From: Planococcus sp. CP5-4_YE
Lineage (GTDB): Bacteria; Bacillota; Bacilli; Bacillales_A; Planococcaceae
Reading direction: 5' to 3'
DNA length: 64,000 nt
NCBI RefSeq assembly: GCF_019042655.1
Contig: NZ_JAHPZO010000011.1
Coordinates: 26,177 to 90,176, forward strand
Translations under genes and position numbers: made by a program
The notes under the pieces: generated by a model
What the model was told of the DNA's origin: nothing
The model's input: the letters and a program-made list of their open reading frames with translations, nothing else
Databases searched by the model: none
Shown: positions 54,903-63,990 of the stretch, one piece after another
Numbering within the stretch: position 1 is the stretch's first letter
Layout: each line of letters starts with the position of its first letter

Positions 54903-55907
54903 TTTTTTCATCAATAAATAAACAAAATACGGTGCGCCGATCAATGCTGCCATGACGCCAGCCGGAATGCCCGACGGTTCAAGCAGGTTGCGGCCGATCG
55001 TATCAGCTGCAAGCAGCAGCCAGCCGCCGAGCAAGATGGCGACGGGCAGGAACAATTGATGGCGCGGCCCGACAAGCGCTTTTGCGAGGTGCGGGGCCAT
55101 CAAGCCGATAAAGGCGATGCTCCCGGTGACAGAAACAGCAGCGGCAGCGAGCGCGACGGCCGCAAGCAAAAGGACGGCGCGTTCTTTGCCGATATTGAGC
55201 CCGAGACCGATGGCGGCGGATTCGCCAAGCCCGAGGATGTTCAGCCGGTTCGCTTTATATAAAACAAACGGAATCAACACGACAAGCCAAGGCAAAAGCG
55301 CCAGGATAAACGGCCAGTCGGTGCCCCAAATGGAACCTGCGAGCCACTGGGCTATGAAATCCACTTTTTCTCGTTCTGCAGATGAAATCAAAACGATCAT
55401 GACGCCGGATAAGGCCATCGAAAAACCGATGCCGACGAGTACGAGACGAACCGGTTGAAGGCCTGTGCGTGGATCGCGGGAAAATAGGTAAATCAGGATG
55501 GCGGTGATGAAAGCGCCGAGAAACGCGACGAACGGCATCAAGAACGCAAAAGAGCCTGGCTCCACAGGGATGAACAAAAAGAAAATGGCAATGGCGACGC
55601 CAGCACCGGAATTGATGCCGATGATGCCCGGATCTGCCAAATCATTGCGCGTGATGCTCTGCAGCACTGCGCCCGACAAAGCGAGTGCCATTCCTGCCAG
55701 GAACGTAATGAGCAGCCTGGGCATCCGGATAGAGAAGAGCACAAATTCTTCTTTAAAATCACCCTGGCCGAGCAAGACGGGTACAATTCTGCCGAAACCG
55801 AGCGTCGAATAGCCAAGCCCTAAACTCAAGACAGCGGTAATCAACAGGATAATGGTGAGCACGAGCAAAGTGATGCGCTGCTTGCGGATTAAATGTTGTT
55901 GGATCAT
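54900..55907 (-). CDS. Siderophore ABC transporter, FecCD permease 2
   Basis: A 335-residue FecCD-family permease with about ten helices; typical segments are MPRLLITFLAGMALALSGAVLQ near residue 62, GLGLNIGKERAVLL near 230 and SIAFIGLMAPHLAKALVGP near 259. Start overlaps permease 1 by 4 nt. Last gene of the Fur-controlled operon (ATPase, binding protein, permease 1, permease 2). Confidence 0.92.
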   Translation of the reverse strand: MIQQHLIRKQRITLLVLTIILLITAVLSLGLGYSTLGFGRIVPVLLGQGDFKEEFVLFSIRMPRLLITFLAGMALALSGAVLQSITRNDLADPGIIGINSGAGVAIAIFFLFIPVEPGSFAFLMPFVAFLGAFITAILIYLFSRDPRTGLQPVRLVLVGIGFSMALSGVMIVLISSAEREKVDFIAQWLAGSIWGTDWPFILALLPWLVVLIPFVLYKANRLNILGLGESAAIGLGLNIGKERAVLLLAAVALAAAAVSVTGSIAFIGLMAPHLAKALVGPRHQLFLPVAILLGGWLLLAADTIGRNLLEPSGIPAGVMAALIGAPYFVYLLMKK

Positions 55908-56902
55908 GTGAACGCACCTCCACCCTTACGGACGATGAGCAGGAAGAACGGCAAGCCGAGCATGGCAACCACCGCTGCGACCGGCGTTTCAAATGGTGCG
56001 TTGACCGTACGGCCGAACAAATCGGCGAGCAGCATGAAAATGGCGCCCGTGACGGCAGACATCGGAATGATGAAGCGGTAATCGCTGCCGACGATCACGC
56101 GGACGATATGCGGAATCATCAAGCCGATGAATGCCAAATTGCCGGCCAAAGCGACTGCAGCGCCGGCAAGCAAGGTGACGACCACAAACAGCATTGCTTT
56201 GATCTGGCCGGTCTTTTGGCCAAGCCCGATTGCCGCTTCTTCACTCAAACTCAACACCGCCAGTTGGCGGGACAGCAATAATGCGACAAACAAAGCAATC
56301 GTGATAAACGGAATGATAATCTGCAGCTGCCCCCAAGATGTGCCGATCAAGCCGCCGGCAGTCCACATAGAGACATCTTTGGAGATTTTGAACAATAAGC
56401 CGATCGCTTCTGCAATGGCGGTCAAAAATGCCGATACCGCCGCTCCGGCAAGGACAATGCGAAATGGCGAGAACCCGCCGCGACGCGAAGCCCCGATGCC
56501 GAAGACGAGCCCGGCTCCGATGGCCGCACCGATAAAGCAGGCGATCATGATGCCAAAATAATTAGCGCCGGGGATAAATGCCAATGTCGCGGCCAATGCC
56601 GCGTTTGCCCCGGCAGTTAAACCGAGCAGTCCGGGATCCGCCAGAGGGTTGCGGGTCATACCTTGCATGATCGCGCCTGAGACGGCGAGTGCTGCCCCGA
56701 CGAAAATCGCGGCCACTTCACGCGGCAGGCGAATTTCCTGGATGACCGAAATTTGCTGTCCGGTGTTGTCGGAAAACAGCGCCAGCCAGAGGTTATTCAG
56801 GCTGACATCAGCAGCCCCAAAGACCATCGACACAACAAAAGCTAGCACAAGTGCCAGCAGGCTGATTCCAAATATGTATGAAAAACGGGCATTATAACGC
56901 AT
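55904..56902 (-). CDS. Siderophore ABC transporter, FecCD permease 1
   Basis: A 332-residue FecCD permease: LPREVAAIFVGAALAVSGAIMQ near residue 59, NPLADPGLLGLTAGANAALA near 85 and LAFIGLMIPHIVRVIVGSDYR near 262. It forms a heterodimer with permease 2. The start is preceded by AGAAAAGATGATG, a weak site. An internal hairpin between it and the binding protein gene probably lowers permease output relative to the binding protein. Confidence 0.92.
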   Translation of the reverse strand: MRYNARFSYIFGISLLALVLAFVVSMVFGAADVSLNNLWLALFSDNTGQQISVIQEIRLPREVAAIFVGAALAVSGAIMQGMTRNPLADPGLLGLTAGANAALAATLAFIPGANYFGIMIACFIGAAIGAGLVFGIGASRRGGFSPFRIVLAGAAVSAFLTAIAEAIGLLFKISKDVSMWTAGGLIGTSWGQLQIIIPFITIALFVALLLSRQLAVLSLSEEAAIGLGQKTGQIKAMLFVVVTLLAGAAVALAGNLAFIGLMIPHIVRVIVGSDYRFIIPMSAVTGAIFMLLADLFGRTVNAPFETPVAAVVAMLGLPFFLLIVRKGGGAFT

Positions 56903-56930
56903 GCATCATCATCTTTTCTATAGAAAGGAT

Positions 56931-56960
56931 AAAGGGATTCCGCTTGGCAGAATCCCTTTT
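56931..56960 (-). terminator. Intra-operon hairpin between binding protein and permeases
   Basis: AAAGGGATTC / GAATCCCTTT stem, with a partial U-run on the minus-strand transcript, just after the binding protein stop codon. Probably a leaky terminator or 3'-end stabiliser. Confidence 0.65.
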
Positions 56961-56964
56961 GTGA

Positions 56965-57894
56965 TTATTGGCCAAGGAATTTTTCCTGGAAGAACTCAAG
57001 CTGGTAATCGAGTGAAATTGGATCGTTGAAATAGAATTTCTTCGCGTCCACTTCGAATACTTGGTCGTTCTTTACAGCTGGCGTGTTTTGGTAAAGATCC
57101 GTTTCCTGGAAGGAATTATCCTGTTCGGAGTCTTTGCTGAAGATTACATAATCGCCCATATATTCAGGGAGGACTTCTTGTGACAAGGCATAGTACCCAT
57201 CAGTAAGAGCCATTTCTTCAACTTTTTCCGGCATGTTCAAGCCCATTTCCTGATACAGGATCTCGGTGCCGCGGCCCCAGTTGTCGCCGTATACATACAA
57301 TTGCTTATCAAAGTTCTCGATGACGGATACCGTTGTCTCTTCGCCAATCTCCGCTTTGATCTCTTCACCCGCAGCTTGAGCGCGTTCTTTAAAGTCGTCA
57401 ACGTATGCTTGTGCTTCGTCTTCTTTATTCAATAGTTTCCCGATTTCCAAGTGCTGTGTCAAATAGTCGACTTTGCCGTAAGTGTAAGTCACAGTTGGTG
57501 CAATTTGTTCCAGTTTATCGACGTTTTGAAGAGTCGAGTAACCGATGATCAAATCCGGATCCAATTCGATGATTTTCTCCAGGTTTTCTTCCGATACTTC
57601 CTCTACGCCGTCCAAGTATGGCTCGTAGTTCGGGTTGTCGATCGCCCAAGCGTCGATGCCGGCAAGCGGTACATCAAGTGCCATGACGTTTCCGCCGTAA
57701 GCCAAGGCTACCACGCGTTGCGGGTCAGCCGGAACTTCCACTGTGCCATTTTCAGATTCATATTGGATGGTATCGGATCCGCTTGCTTCGCCTTCCGAAC
57801 CGCTCGTTTCCTCTGTCGTTTCTTCTGTAGAACCGCAAGCGGCAAGCGCAAGCATAACTAGCAATGCGATGGACAAGATAAGTAGTTTTTTCAT
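56965..57894 (-). CDS. Siderophore ABC transporter, substrate-binding lipoprotein
   Basis: A 309-residue FecB/FhuD-type lipoprotein with lipobox LALAAC (C20) and an acidic linker; PADPQRVVALAYG, ELDPDLIIGYST and VSVIENFDKQLYVYGDNWGRG follow. Clearly paralogous to the orphan at 24249-25181. It captures ferric siderophore outside the cell and delivers it to the FecCD permeases. AAAGGAG lies upstream of ATG 57894, 7 nt after the ATPase stop. Confidence 0.92.
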   Translation of the reverse strand: MKKLLILSIALLVMLALAACGSTEETTEETSGSEGEASGSDTIQYESENGTVEVPADPQRVVALAYGGNVMALDVPLAGIDAWAIDNPNYEPYLDGVEEVSEENLEKIIELDPDLIIGYSTLQNVDKLEQIAPTVTYTYGKVDYLTQHLEIGKLLNKEDEAQAYVDDFKERAQAAGEEIKAEIGEETTVSVIENFDKQLYVYGDNWGRGTEILYQEMGLNMPEKVEEMALTDGYYALSQEVLPEYMGDYVIFSKDSEQDNSFQETDLYQNTPAVKNDQVFEVDAKKFYFNDPISLDYQLEFFQEKFLGQ

Positions 57895-57901
57895 GATTTG
57901 G

Positions 57902-58693
57902 TTAAGCTCCTTTAATTAAATTGTATGTTAGGCAAATCGGTTTTTGTGTTCGGGGGTCAAGGCCAATTTCCGCATCGATGCGGAAAACTTCCCGTAGGAC
58001 ATCCGGAACGATGACTTCTTCGGGTGATCCGGCCTTGATGATCTGGCCGTCTTTCATTGCAACGATATGGTCGGCGAAGCGGGCGGCGTGGTTCAAATCG
58101 TGCAGCACCATGACGATGGTGCGTTCTTCCTCGGCGTTGAGTTCGCGGAGAAGCTCAAGAATCTCCAATTGATGGGCCATATCGAGGTAAGTCGTCGGTT
58201 CATCGAGGAAAATCATTTCAGTCTCCTGCGCCAAAGCCATGGCAATCCAGACGCGTTGGCGCTGGCCGCCGGATAAGGCATCAACGGGGTGATATTTGAA
58301 AAATTGCGTGCCGGTCACATTGAGTGCCCAGTCGATCATTTCATAATCCCGTTTGCTGAGCTTGCCGAATCCTTTTTGATAAGGGAAGCGGCCATAAGAG
58401 ACGATTTCGCCGACGGTCAGGCCAGCCGCGTTTTCCGGTGATTGTGGCAAGATGGCAAGCTTTTTCGCCAATTGCTTCGTCTTTTCTTCAGCAATTTGCT
58501 GGCCGTCGAGAATGACCGAACCCGATTCGTGGGGAATGACGCGTGTCATCGCTTTCAAAAAAGTTGATTTCCCACAGCCGTTCGGCCCGATGATTGCCGT
58601 AATCTTTTTATCTGGAATCGACAGGGACAAGCCTTTGACGATTTTCCTTTCGCCATAGCTGACTTCCAGGTTTTCTGTAAAAAGGCGTCCCAT
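57902..58693 (-). CDS. Siderophore ABC transporter, ATPase
   Basis: A 263-residue FecE/FhuC-type ATPase: Walker A GPNGCGKST near residue 35, SYGRFPYQKGFGKLS near 92, signature LSGGQRQRVWIAMALAQ near 140, Walker B MIFLDEPTTYLD near 160 and H-loop VLHD near 196. AAGGAGG is 7 nt before ATG 58693. First gene of the operon, transcribed from a promoter overlapped by a Fur box. Confidence 0.93.
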   Translation of the reverse strand: MGRLFTENLEVSYGERKIVKGLSLSIPDKKITAIIGPNGCGKSTFLKAMTRVIPHESGSVILDGQQIAEEKTKQLAKKLAILPQSPENAAGLTVGEIVSYGRFPYQKGFGKLSKRDYEMIDWALNVTGTQFFKYHPVDALSGGQRQRVWIAMALAQETEMIFLDEPTTYLDMAHQLEILELLRELNAEEERTIVMVLHDLNHAARFADHIVAMKDGQIIKAGSPEEVIVPDVLREVFRIDAEIGLDPRTQKPICLTYNLIKGA

Positions 58694-58755
58694 CGACAGC
58701 CCTCCTTTTCGTTAAACCGTAATTTTGGAGCAAAAAAATAAAAATGAGATATGTG

Positions 58756-58817
58756 TTGATAATGATTCTCACTTTCATTACAATGTATACTATAAAGTTA
58801 TTGAGAATCGTTGTCAA
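58756..58817. promoter_or_regulatory. Divergent Fur-controlled promoters
   Basis: Plus strand: TTGATA (58756-58761), 17 bp, TACAAT (58779-58784), reading to the reductase. Minus strand: TTGACA (58812-58817), 17 bp, TATAGT (58789-58794), reading to the ATPase. Fur 7-1-7 boxes lie on each -35 region: TGATAATGATTCTCA (58757-58771, 13 of 14) and TGAGAATCGTTGTCA (58802-58816). One iron signal can thus switch both directions. Confidence 0.85.
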
Positions 58818-58849
58818 TCGGAATTTACTATAGAACGGGGATGGAAAAA

Positions 58850-59899
58850 ATGGCCAATCACGACATCTTTGACGTAACCATCATCGGGGGAGGTCCCGCC
58901 GGCTTGTATTCAGCTTTCTACAGCGGGCTTCGGGGCATGAAAACGAAAATTATCGAGTTCCAGCCGCGCCTTGGCGGCAAGCTCCATGTGTATCCGGAGA
59001 AAATGATCTGGGACGTCGGGGGGCAGACGCCGATCCGCTGCGAACAGCTGATCACCCAGTTGGTTGAACAAGGGCTGACGTTCGATCCGACGGTGTGCTT
59101 GGATGAGAAAGTGGAGAACATGAATAAGAACGAAGATGGACTATTCGTGCTCGCCGGGGCGTCGGGTGAAGTCCATTACTCGAAATCGGTCATCGTCGCA
59201 GTCGGTGGAGGCATCCTGAAACCGCAGAAACTGCAAATTGAAGGAGCCGAACGCTTTGAAGTGGCGAACCTTAATTATACCGTCAAAACACTCGAGCGTT
59301 TCCGTGGCAGCACGGTGCTCATTTCAGGAGGGGGCAATTCGGCAGTCGACTGGGCGAACGAGCTTGAGCCGATCGCCGAAAAAGTCTATGTCGTCCACCG
59401 GAAATCGGAAATGGCCGGACACGAAGCGCAAGTGCGCCAATTGCTCGAAAGCCGCGCCGAGTGCTTACTGGATTCCGCCATCACGCGGCTCGTGGCATCG
59501 GATGCAGGCGACCGAGTGGAACTCGTGGAAGTGATGAACCAAGTGACGGGGGAACGGCGTATGCTCCCGGTCGACCAGCTCGTCATCAACCACGGCTATG
59601 AGCGTGATGCAAGCTTACTCGAAAATAGCCCGCTCGATCTGGAAACAAAAGACGACTTCTATTTACAAGGCACGCCGGCAAGCGAAACTTCCGTACCGGG
59701 AGTGTTTGCGGCAGGGGACATTCTCCAGCATGACGGCAAGCTCAATTTGATCGCCGGCACGTTCACCGACGCCGCCAATGCCGTCAATAAAGCGAAGAAG
59801 TTCATCGAACCGGACGCTGCCAATATCGCCATGGTGTCTTCCCATAATGATGTGTTCAACTCCCGTAACCAGGCGCTCAAAAAACAAGCCTTGTGCTGA
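58850..59899 (+). CDS. Ferredoxin/flavodoxin--NADP+ reductase (thioredoxin-reductase-like)
   Basis: A 349-residue FAD/NADPH enzyme of the YumC/YcgT group. FAD motif VTIIGGGPAGLYSAFYSGLRG near residue 9, NADPH motif LISGGGNSAVDWA near 165, and the C-terminal PGVFAAGDILQHDGKLNLIAGTF block; the CxxC pair of true thioredoxin reductases is absent. It probably supplies electrons from NADPH to ferredoxin or flavodoxin, or to ferric siderophore release under iron limitation. ATG 58850 is 9 nt after GGGG. Divergent from the siderophore operon under shared Fur control. Confidence 0.88.
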   Translation: MANHDIFDVTIIGGGPAGLYSAFYSGLRGMKTKIIEFQPRLGGKLHVYPEKMIWDVGGQTPIRCEQLITQLVEQGLTFDPTVCLDEKVENMNKNEDGLFVLAGASGEVHYSKSVIVAVGGGILKPQKLQIEGAERFEVANLNYTVKTLERFRGSTVLISGGGNSAVDWANELEPIAEKVYVVHRKSEMAGHEAQVRQLLESRAECLLDSAITRLVASDAGDRVELVEVMNQVTGERRMLPVDQLVINHGYERDASLLENSPLDLETKDDFYLQGTPASETSVPGVFAAGDILQHDGKLNLIAGTFTDAANAVNKAKKFIEPDAANIAMVSSHNDVFNSRNQALKKQALC

Positions 59900-59974
59900 A
59901 CGGTTTGTTTATGTCCGATGCTCGCAGGGTAGAGAAGAGCAGGACAGAACAACAAATCGGAGGAGGAACCACAC

Positions 59975-60391
59975 ATGGAATTAAAAGATTATGGTGCTGA
60001 ATCATTTGTCGTCAATATCGAAGATGCGACAAAACAAAACGATACGTTCCGGACCGCTCTTTGGACCGGGAAAAACTTGCAGGTTACATTGATGAGCATC
60101 GCAGCAGGCGATGACATCGGGCTTGAAGTCCACGAACACGGCGACCAATTCCTTCGCATCGAAGAAGGGGAAGGCCTCGTGCAGATGGGCGACAGCGAAG
60201 ACAATTTAAGCTTTGAAGAAAAAGCTGAAGACGATTACGCCATCCTCATCCCCGCAGGCAAATGGCACAACGTCACCAATACAGGCGATAAGCCGCTGAA
60301 GATCTATTCCATCTATGCACCGCCAGAACATCCGCACAGCACAGTGCACGAAACAAAAGCGGAAGCGGACGCAGCAGAAGAGGAAGAATAA
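59975..60391 (+). CDS. Cupin domain protein
   Basis: A 138-residue single-domain cupin. Motif 1 EVHEHGDQFLRIEEGEG (near residues 51-67) gives metal ligands His, His and Glu/Gln; motif 2 PAGKWHNVTNTG (near 100) adds the last His. The C-terminus is an acidic tail (AEADAAEEEE). Function unknown; such proteins are often listed as mannose-6-phosphate isomerase-like. GGAGGAGG precedes ATG 59975. It may be co-transcribed with the reductase 75 bp upstream. Confidence 0.83.
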   Translation: MELKDYGAESFVVNIEDATKQNDTFRTALWTGKNLQVTLMSIAAGDDIGLEVHEHGDQFLRIEEGEGLVQMGDSEDNLSFEEKAEDDYAILIPAGKWHNVTNTGDKPLKIYSIYAPPEHPHSTVHETKAEADAAEEEE

Positions 60392-60400
60392 ATTGAAATA

Positions 60401-60436
60401 AAGAACGGCCGACATGACTTGTCGGCCGTTCTTTTA
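60401..60436. terminator. Bidirectional terminator between cupin and MFS genes
   Basis: AAGAACGGCCGAC / GTCGGCCGTTCTTTT stem with TATTT-rich end. Confidence 0.88.
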
Positions 60437-60448
60437 TATTGCATCCGT

Positions 60449-61639
60449 TCAATGCGTGGAAGCGAGCTTGCGTTCTTTTTTTCCGTGGAGGAAATAATAC
60501 GGCACGATCAACGCGAATACCGCGATTCCAAGCAATCCATAAAGCGCGCTGTAGCCGGTGAACGGGATGATAAAGCCGAGGATATACGGCCCCATGCCGA
60601 GCCCGCCGTCCATCGCGACAAAAAAAGTCGATGTCGCAAGCCCCATGCGGTGGGGAGGCGTCAGCTTGATGGCGACCGCTTGCGTCGTCGATTGCATATT
60701 GCCGAAACCAAGCCCGATCAAAGCACCCGCAAATAACAGCCCTAAGCCTGAATCGGCGACACTGAGCAGCAATAGTCCCGCTGCAAGCGACACGAGCGCA
60801 GGATACATAATGTAATTGGCGCCGTACAAATCCATGATGCGTCCCGTAAAAGGCCGCGTCAGCAGGATGACGACAGCATACACTAGGAAGAAGAAGCTCG
60901 CTGCTTCCACTAGCCCTTTGTCATTGGCGTAAAAATTGATGAAGGACAAAACGCTCGAATAACTGAGCGCGATCAAAAACATGACGATGGCAATCGGTAC
61001 AGCATTCGCTTCTAAATAATTGGAAAGCTGGAAGCCGGATTTCGCTTCTCCGCCAGACGGTTTCTCCAGCGGCGGGACTTTCACAAAAGTACTGAGCGCC
61101 AGAGCAGACACTGCAATCGCGACACAGGCAGCAAAAATCGCGTTATAGCCGGTCCATTGGCTCATCAGCAAACCGATAAACGGCCCGAAAGCTGCACCTA
61201 GCGTAGCGCTCATGCTGAAATAGCCAATGCCTTCGCCTTTGCGCGTGTGCGGAATGACTTGCGCCGCAATCGTTCCAGCGGCAGTGCTCGCAATGCCGAG
61301 CGTCACGCCGTGCAAAAAGCGGTTGAGCATCAAGAAAGGCAAGCCGAGTGGCAGGAAATACAGTGCCGTCATGCCGACAAAAAGGGCAGAGCCGAGCACC
61401 AAGGCGCGTTTTCGGCCAATCATATCGAGTGTACGGCCAATGACCAAACGCCCTGCCAAAGCACCGAGGATAAAGATGCCGGTAACAAGTCCGGCTTCAC
61501 TGGTCGAAGCGCCGTATTCTTCGACGGCGTATAAAGCGATCGTAACGATCAATAAATAAAAAACGAGCAGTAGCAGGAAATGGACGACGGAAACGCCGAT
61601 AAAGTCCCGCGTCCATAATTTAGGTTTGTTGTTACTCAA
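60449..61639 (-). CDS. MFS transporter
   Basis: A 396-residue major facilitator protein with about 12 helices. Motif A appears as GRLVIGRTLDMIGRKRALVLG near residue 63, with a weaker copy (RPFTGRIMDLYGANYI) near 262. Substrate is not readable; drug or metabolite efflux is usual for this group. TTG 61639 is 8 nt after AAGGAG. Not obviously linked to neighbours. Confidence 0.85.
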   Translation of the reverse strand: MSNNKPKLWTRDFIGVSVVHFLLLLVFYLLIVTIALYAVEEYGASTSEAGLVTGIFILGALAGRLVIGRTLDMIGRKRALVLGSALFVGMTALYFLPLGLPFLMLNRFLHGVTLGIASTAAGTIAAQVIPHTRKGEGIGYFSMSATLGAAFGPFIGLLMSQWTGYNAIFAACVAIAVSALALSTFVKVPPLEKPSGGEAKSGFQLSNYLEANAVPIAIVMFLIALSYSSVLSFINFYANDKGLVEAASFFFLVYAVVILLTRPFTGRIMDLYGANYIMYPALVSLAAGLLLLSVADSGLGLLFAGALIGLGFGNMQSTTQAVAIKLTPPHRMGLATSTFFVAMDGGLGMGPYILGFIIPFTGYSALYGLLGIAVFALIVPYYFLHGKKERKLASTH

Positions 61640-61751
61640 ATGAAAGACTCCTTCGAAAGCACAATGACAGCGCTATATGTAATATATCTTAAGCTTTCGC
61701 CTCCCTTAACCGTAGCAGACGCCGGGCGTGCCGTCCAATATACGGTACTTG

Positions 61752-61782
61752 AAAAAGCGCTGCCTTAAAGGGCAGCGCTTGT
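61752..61782 (-). terminator. Terminator of the dCache diguanylate cyclase gene
   Basis: AAGCGCTGCC / GGCAGCGCTT 10-bp stem; the AAAAA at its left gives a U-run on the minus-strand RNA. Confidence 0.83.
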
Positions 61783-61828
61783 GGATCCTTGCTCTTATTC
61801 GATTAAAAGGCCAAAAGCTCCGGTTTTC

Positions 61829-63466
61829 TCATCCTGAAGCGATGTCCCTGTAAAATGTCGTCTGGCTTTTGCCGTTTTCCTTCGATACGTAAAGTGCCGC
61901 ATCTGCATAGGAGAGCAAAGTGTAAAGGTTTTCGGCGTTGTCCGGATAGATGGCAATTCCAATGCTGCACCCGAGTTGCACCCGCCCGGCCTCTACGGTA
62001 ATCGGCTTGCTCAGCCGATCGATTAGCCGCTGTGCCAATTGCTTTGTCGATAGTTCCCCCATACCTTTGCAGGGAAACAATAAGACAAATTCATCTCCGC
62101 CAATACGGGAAATGAACGCTTCTTCAGGCAGTTCCGCCATCAGCCGCTCGGCCACTTTCTGAAGTACGTGGTCGCCCGCTAAATGGCCCAAGCTGTCATT
62201 GGCTTTTTTAAAGCCGTCCAAGTCCAGATAGAAGAAAGCCAATTTCTCTTCTGCGGCGTTCGCCTTTTTCATCATCCGATCTGCCGCTTCTTCAAGTGCG
62301 ATGCGATTCGGCAGGCCGGTTAACGGATCGCGCTGAGCCAAATCCTGCATGCGAACGAGATCGGATTCCGTGGTACCGAGTGTCATGACCAGGCTTTCAA
62401 GCGAATTAGATAGGTCTTCGATTTCGCGAACCCCGGTATTTTTCGGCAAAGTCAATTTTTCCCCTTGGCGGAACGCTTTCGCTTTTCTGGAGATTTCATT
62501 GAGTGGGCGGCTGATGCGCCCAGCCACCAACCAACCGGCGAAGGCAAAAAGAACAGCGCTTGCCAAGCCACTCAACATGATAATGCGGCTCAAGTCGCGG
62601 GCGGCAGCGAAGGCGATCTCTTCAGGCTGGCGTACTAAAACAGTCCATCGCAGCTCAGGATAATCCCAATTCGTCCGTCCACCGGCAAACCCAGTGAGGT
62701 AAGATTCCCCGTCAGGCCACTGCTCCAATACCCAGCCTGTTTTTCCACTGGATAAAGAGGCGGAATCGATTGGAAGCTGCTTGCCAAGAAATGCTTCTGG
62801 ACCGAGGATGACGCGTTGGGTGCCAGGGCTCAAAACAAAGACCTCCAACTCATTTTCCTGGCGATTCAAAGGGCGCAATACGTATTGCATCACTTCCTCT
62901 GCCCATTCCCAACTTAAATGGGCAGCCACCACTCCAACGAACGAGCCGTCAGAATGGATGATAGGCACGCTGATATCGACAAACTCGAGCTCACGGCTAC
63001 CGGGATTCGACAAAAGCTCTGCCAAAAGAAGCGCTTCGTGAACATCGCCGACAAAATCGGTTTTACGGGCTTGCGTATAAATAGGTCGTTCGGAGAGGTC
63101 CATGCCTTCTAGCAGCTCATCTGTAGATGCGGTAACGAGGCCGGACGCGTCAGTTATGCCGATCCAAGAAAATGCCGGCACTTGTTCTTGCAGCATTTCA
63201 AGTTTCGCTCGCTTTTGATCTGTAGAGACCGCTAGTTCAAGCTCTTCGATTTCTCCAAATGTTTTAATTTCACTATAACGTCCCCACATATACTGATCCA
63301 AACGATCTTTCATTTGAAAAGCGATACTCGACAAAGAATTTCCGCGTTCTTCTTCCAGGCGGTTAGTGCTTATTTCCGAAATGAGGAGGCTGAGAACGGC
63401 GGCGAACAACAAAATGAAAATAGCAAATATCAAGCCCCAGTAGTTCCTAAGCAATAATGATTTCAT
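61829..63466 (-). CDS. Membrane-bound diguanylate cyclase (Cache-HAMP-GGDEF)
   Basis: 545 residues: N-terminal helix (about 8-30), an extracellular sensor of dCache type (about 35-285, with ASTDELLEGMDLSERPIY), a second helix (about 292-314), HAMP (GRISRPLNEISRKAKAFRQG), and a GGDEF domain (DPLTGLPNRIALE; signature RIGGDEFVLLF). It should produce cyclic di-GMP in response to an extracellular small ligand. No RxxD inhibitory site is placed before the signature. Second GGDEF protein in the window, with no phosphodiesterase nearby. Confidence 0.9.
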   Translation of the reverse strand: MKSLLLRNYWGLIFAIFILLFAAVLSLLISEISTNRLEEERGNSLSSIAFQMKDRLDQYMWGRYSEIKTFGEIEELELAVSTDQKRAKLEMLQEQVPAFSWIGITDASGLVTASTDELLEGMDLSERPIYTQARKTDFVGDVHEALLLAELLSNPGSRELEFVDISVPIIHSDGSFVGVVAAHLSWEWAEEVMQYVLRPLNRQENELEVFVLSPGTQRVILGPEAFLGKQLPIDSASLSSGKTGWVLEQWPDGESYLTGFAGGRTNWDYPELRWTVLVRQPEEIAFAAARDLSRIIMLSGLASAVLFAFAGWLVAGRISRPLNEISRKAKAFRQGEKLTLPKNTGVREIEDLSNSLESLVMTLGTTESDLVRMQDLAQRDPLTGLPNRIALEEAADRMMKKANAAEEKLAFFYLDLDGFKKANDSLGHLAGDHVLQKVAERLMAELPEEAFISRIGGDEFVLLFPCKGMGELSTKQLAQRLIDRLSKPITVEAGRVQLGCSIGIAIYPDNAENLYTLLSYADAALYVSKENGKSQTTFYRDIASG

Positions 63467-63734
63467 ATGGTTCCTTTCAAAATAGGTAATTTTCTAATAA
63501 TAAATAGTATATCAAAAGTCCTTGTTGAAAGGTGAAAAAAGGAAGAAGAAATATGAGCGTCCCAGCCTCAATTTGGAAATGCCAGCAAGGTCCAGATTTT
63601 AATTATCCAATAGAAATATAGACATATACCGCTAAAAGCTATTTATAAAAATAATCACTTAAACAAACACAGCCACTAATTTTTACAAATGTCATCAGCA
63701 TATCCAAAGTCCTGCATAAAAAGGGGAAGAAGGC

Positions 63735-63768
63735 AAAAAGAAACAGGCAGCAAAAGCTGCCTGTTTCT
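63735..63768 (-). terminator. Hairpin terminator (minus strand)
   Basis: Perfect 13-bp stem AGAAACAGGCAGC / GCTGCCTGTTTCT; the A-run at its left gives a U-run on the minus-strand RNA. There is no minus-strand gene within the window that it would end, unless transcription comes from the right. Confidence 0.55.
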
Positions 63769-63772
63769 CCAG

Positions 63773-63800
63773 GCTGTCGAGAAACCTCGGCAGCTTTTTT
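63773..63800 (+). terminator. Hairpin terminator (plus strand)
   Basis: GCTGTCGAG / CTCGGCAGC stem with AAAC loop and TTTTTT tail, directly abutting dispersed repeat copy C. Confidence 0.6.
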
Positions 63801-63915
63801 GCGTTTCGCTCCAGCCGGACGCTTTCCGCGGGCACGGCCTCAGCCGCTTCGTCGCTGGCGCTCCTGCAGGGTCTTCGGCTCGCGCTGTTCCCGCAGGAGT
63901 CGCCGGCTTCCGCTT
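63801..63915. repeat. Dispersed GC-rich repeat, diverged copy C
   Basis: About 115 bp sharing with copies A and B the blocks CGCTTTCCG(T/C)GGGC, CCTCAGCCGCTTCG, TGC(G/A)GGGTCT(C/T)CGG and GGAGTCG in the same order. Ends GCCGGACGCTTTCCGCGGG and CCCGCAGGAGTCGCCGGC form an imperfect inverted repeat. It lies in the 524-bp gap 63467-63990, which otherwise holds only the two hairpins and AT-rich DNA. Confidence 0.75.
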
Positions 63916-63990
63916 CACTGTCGGTTTTTTTGACTACTCAATTCCAGCGAACCGGCGTATACTGACAAAAAGAAAAGGAGTGAGCGAACC

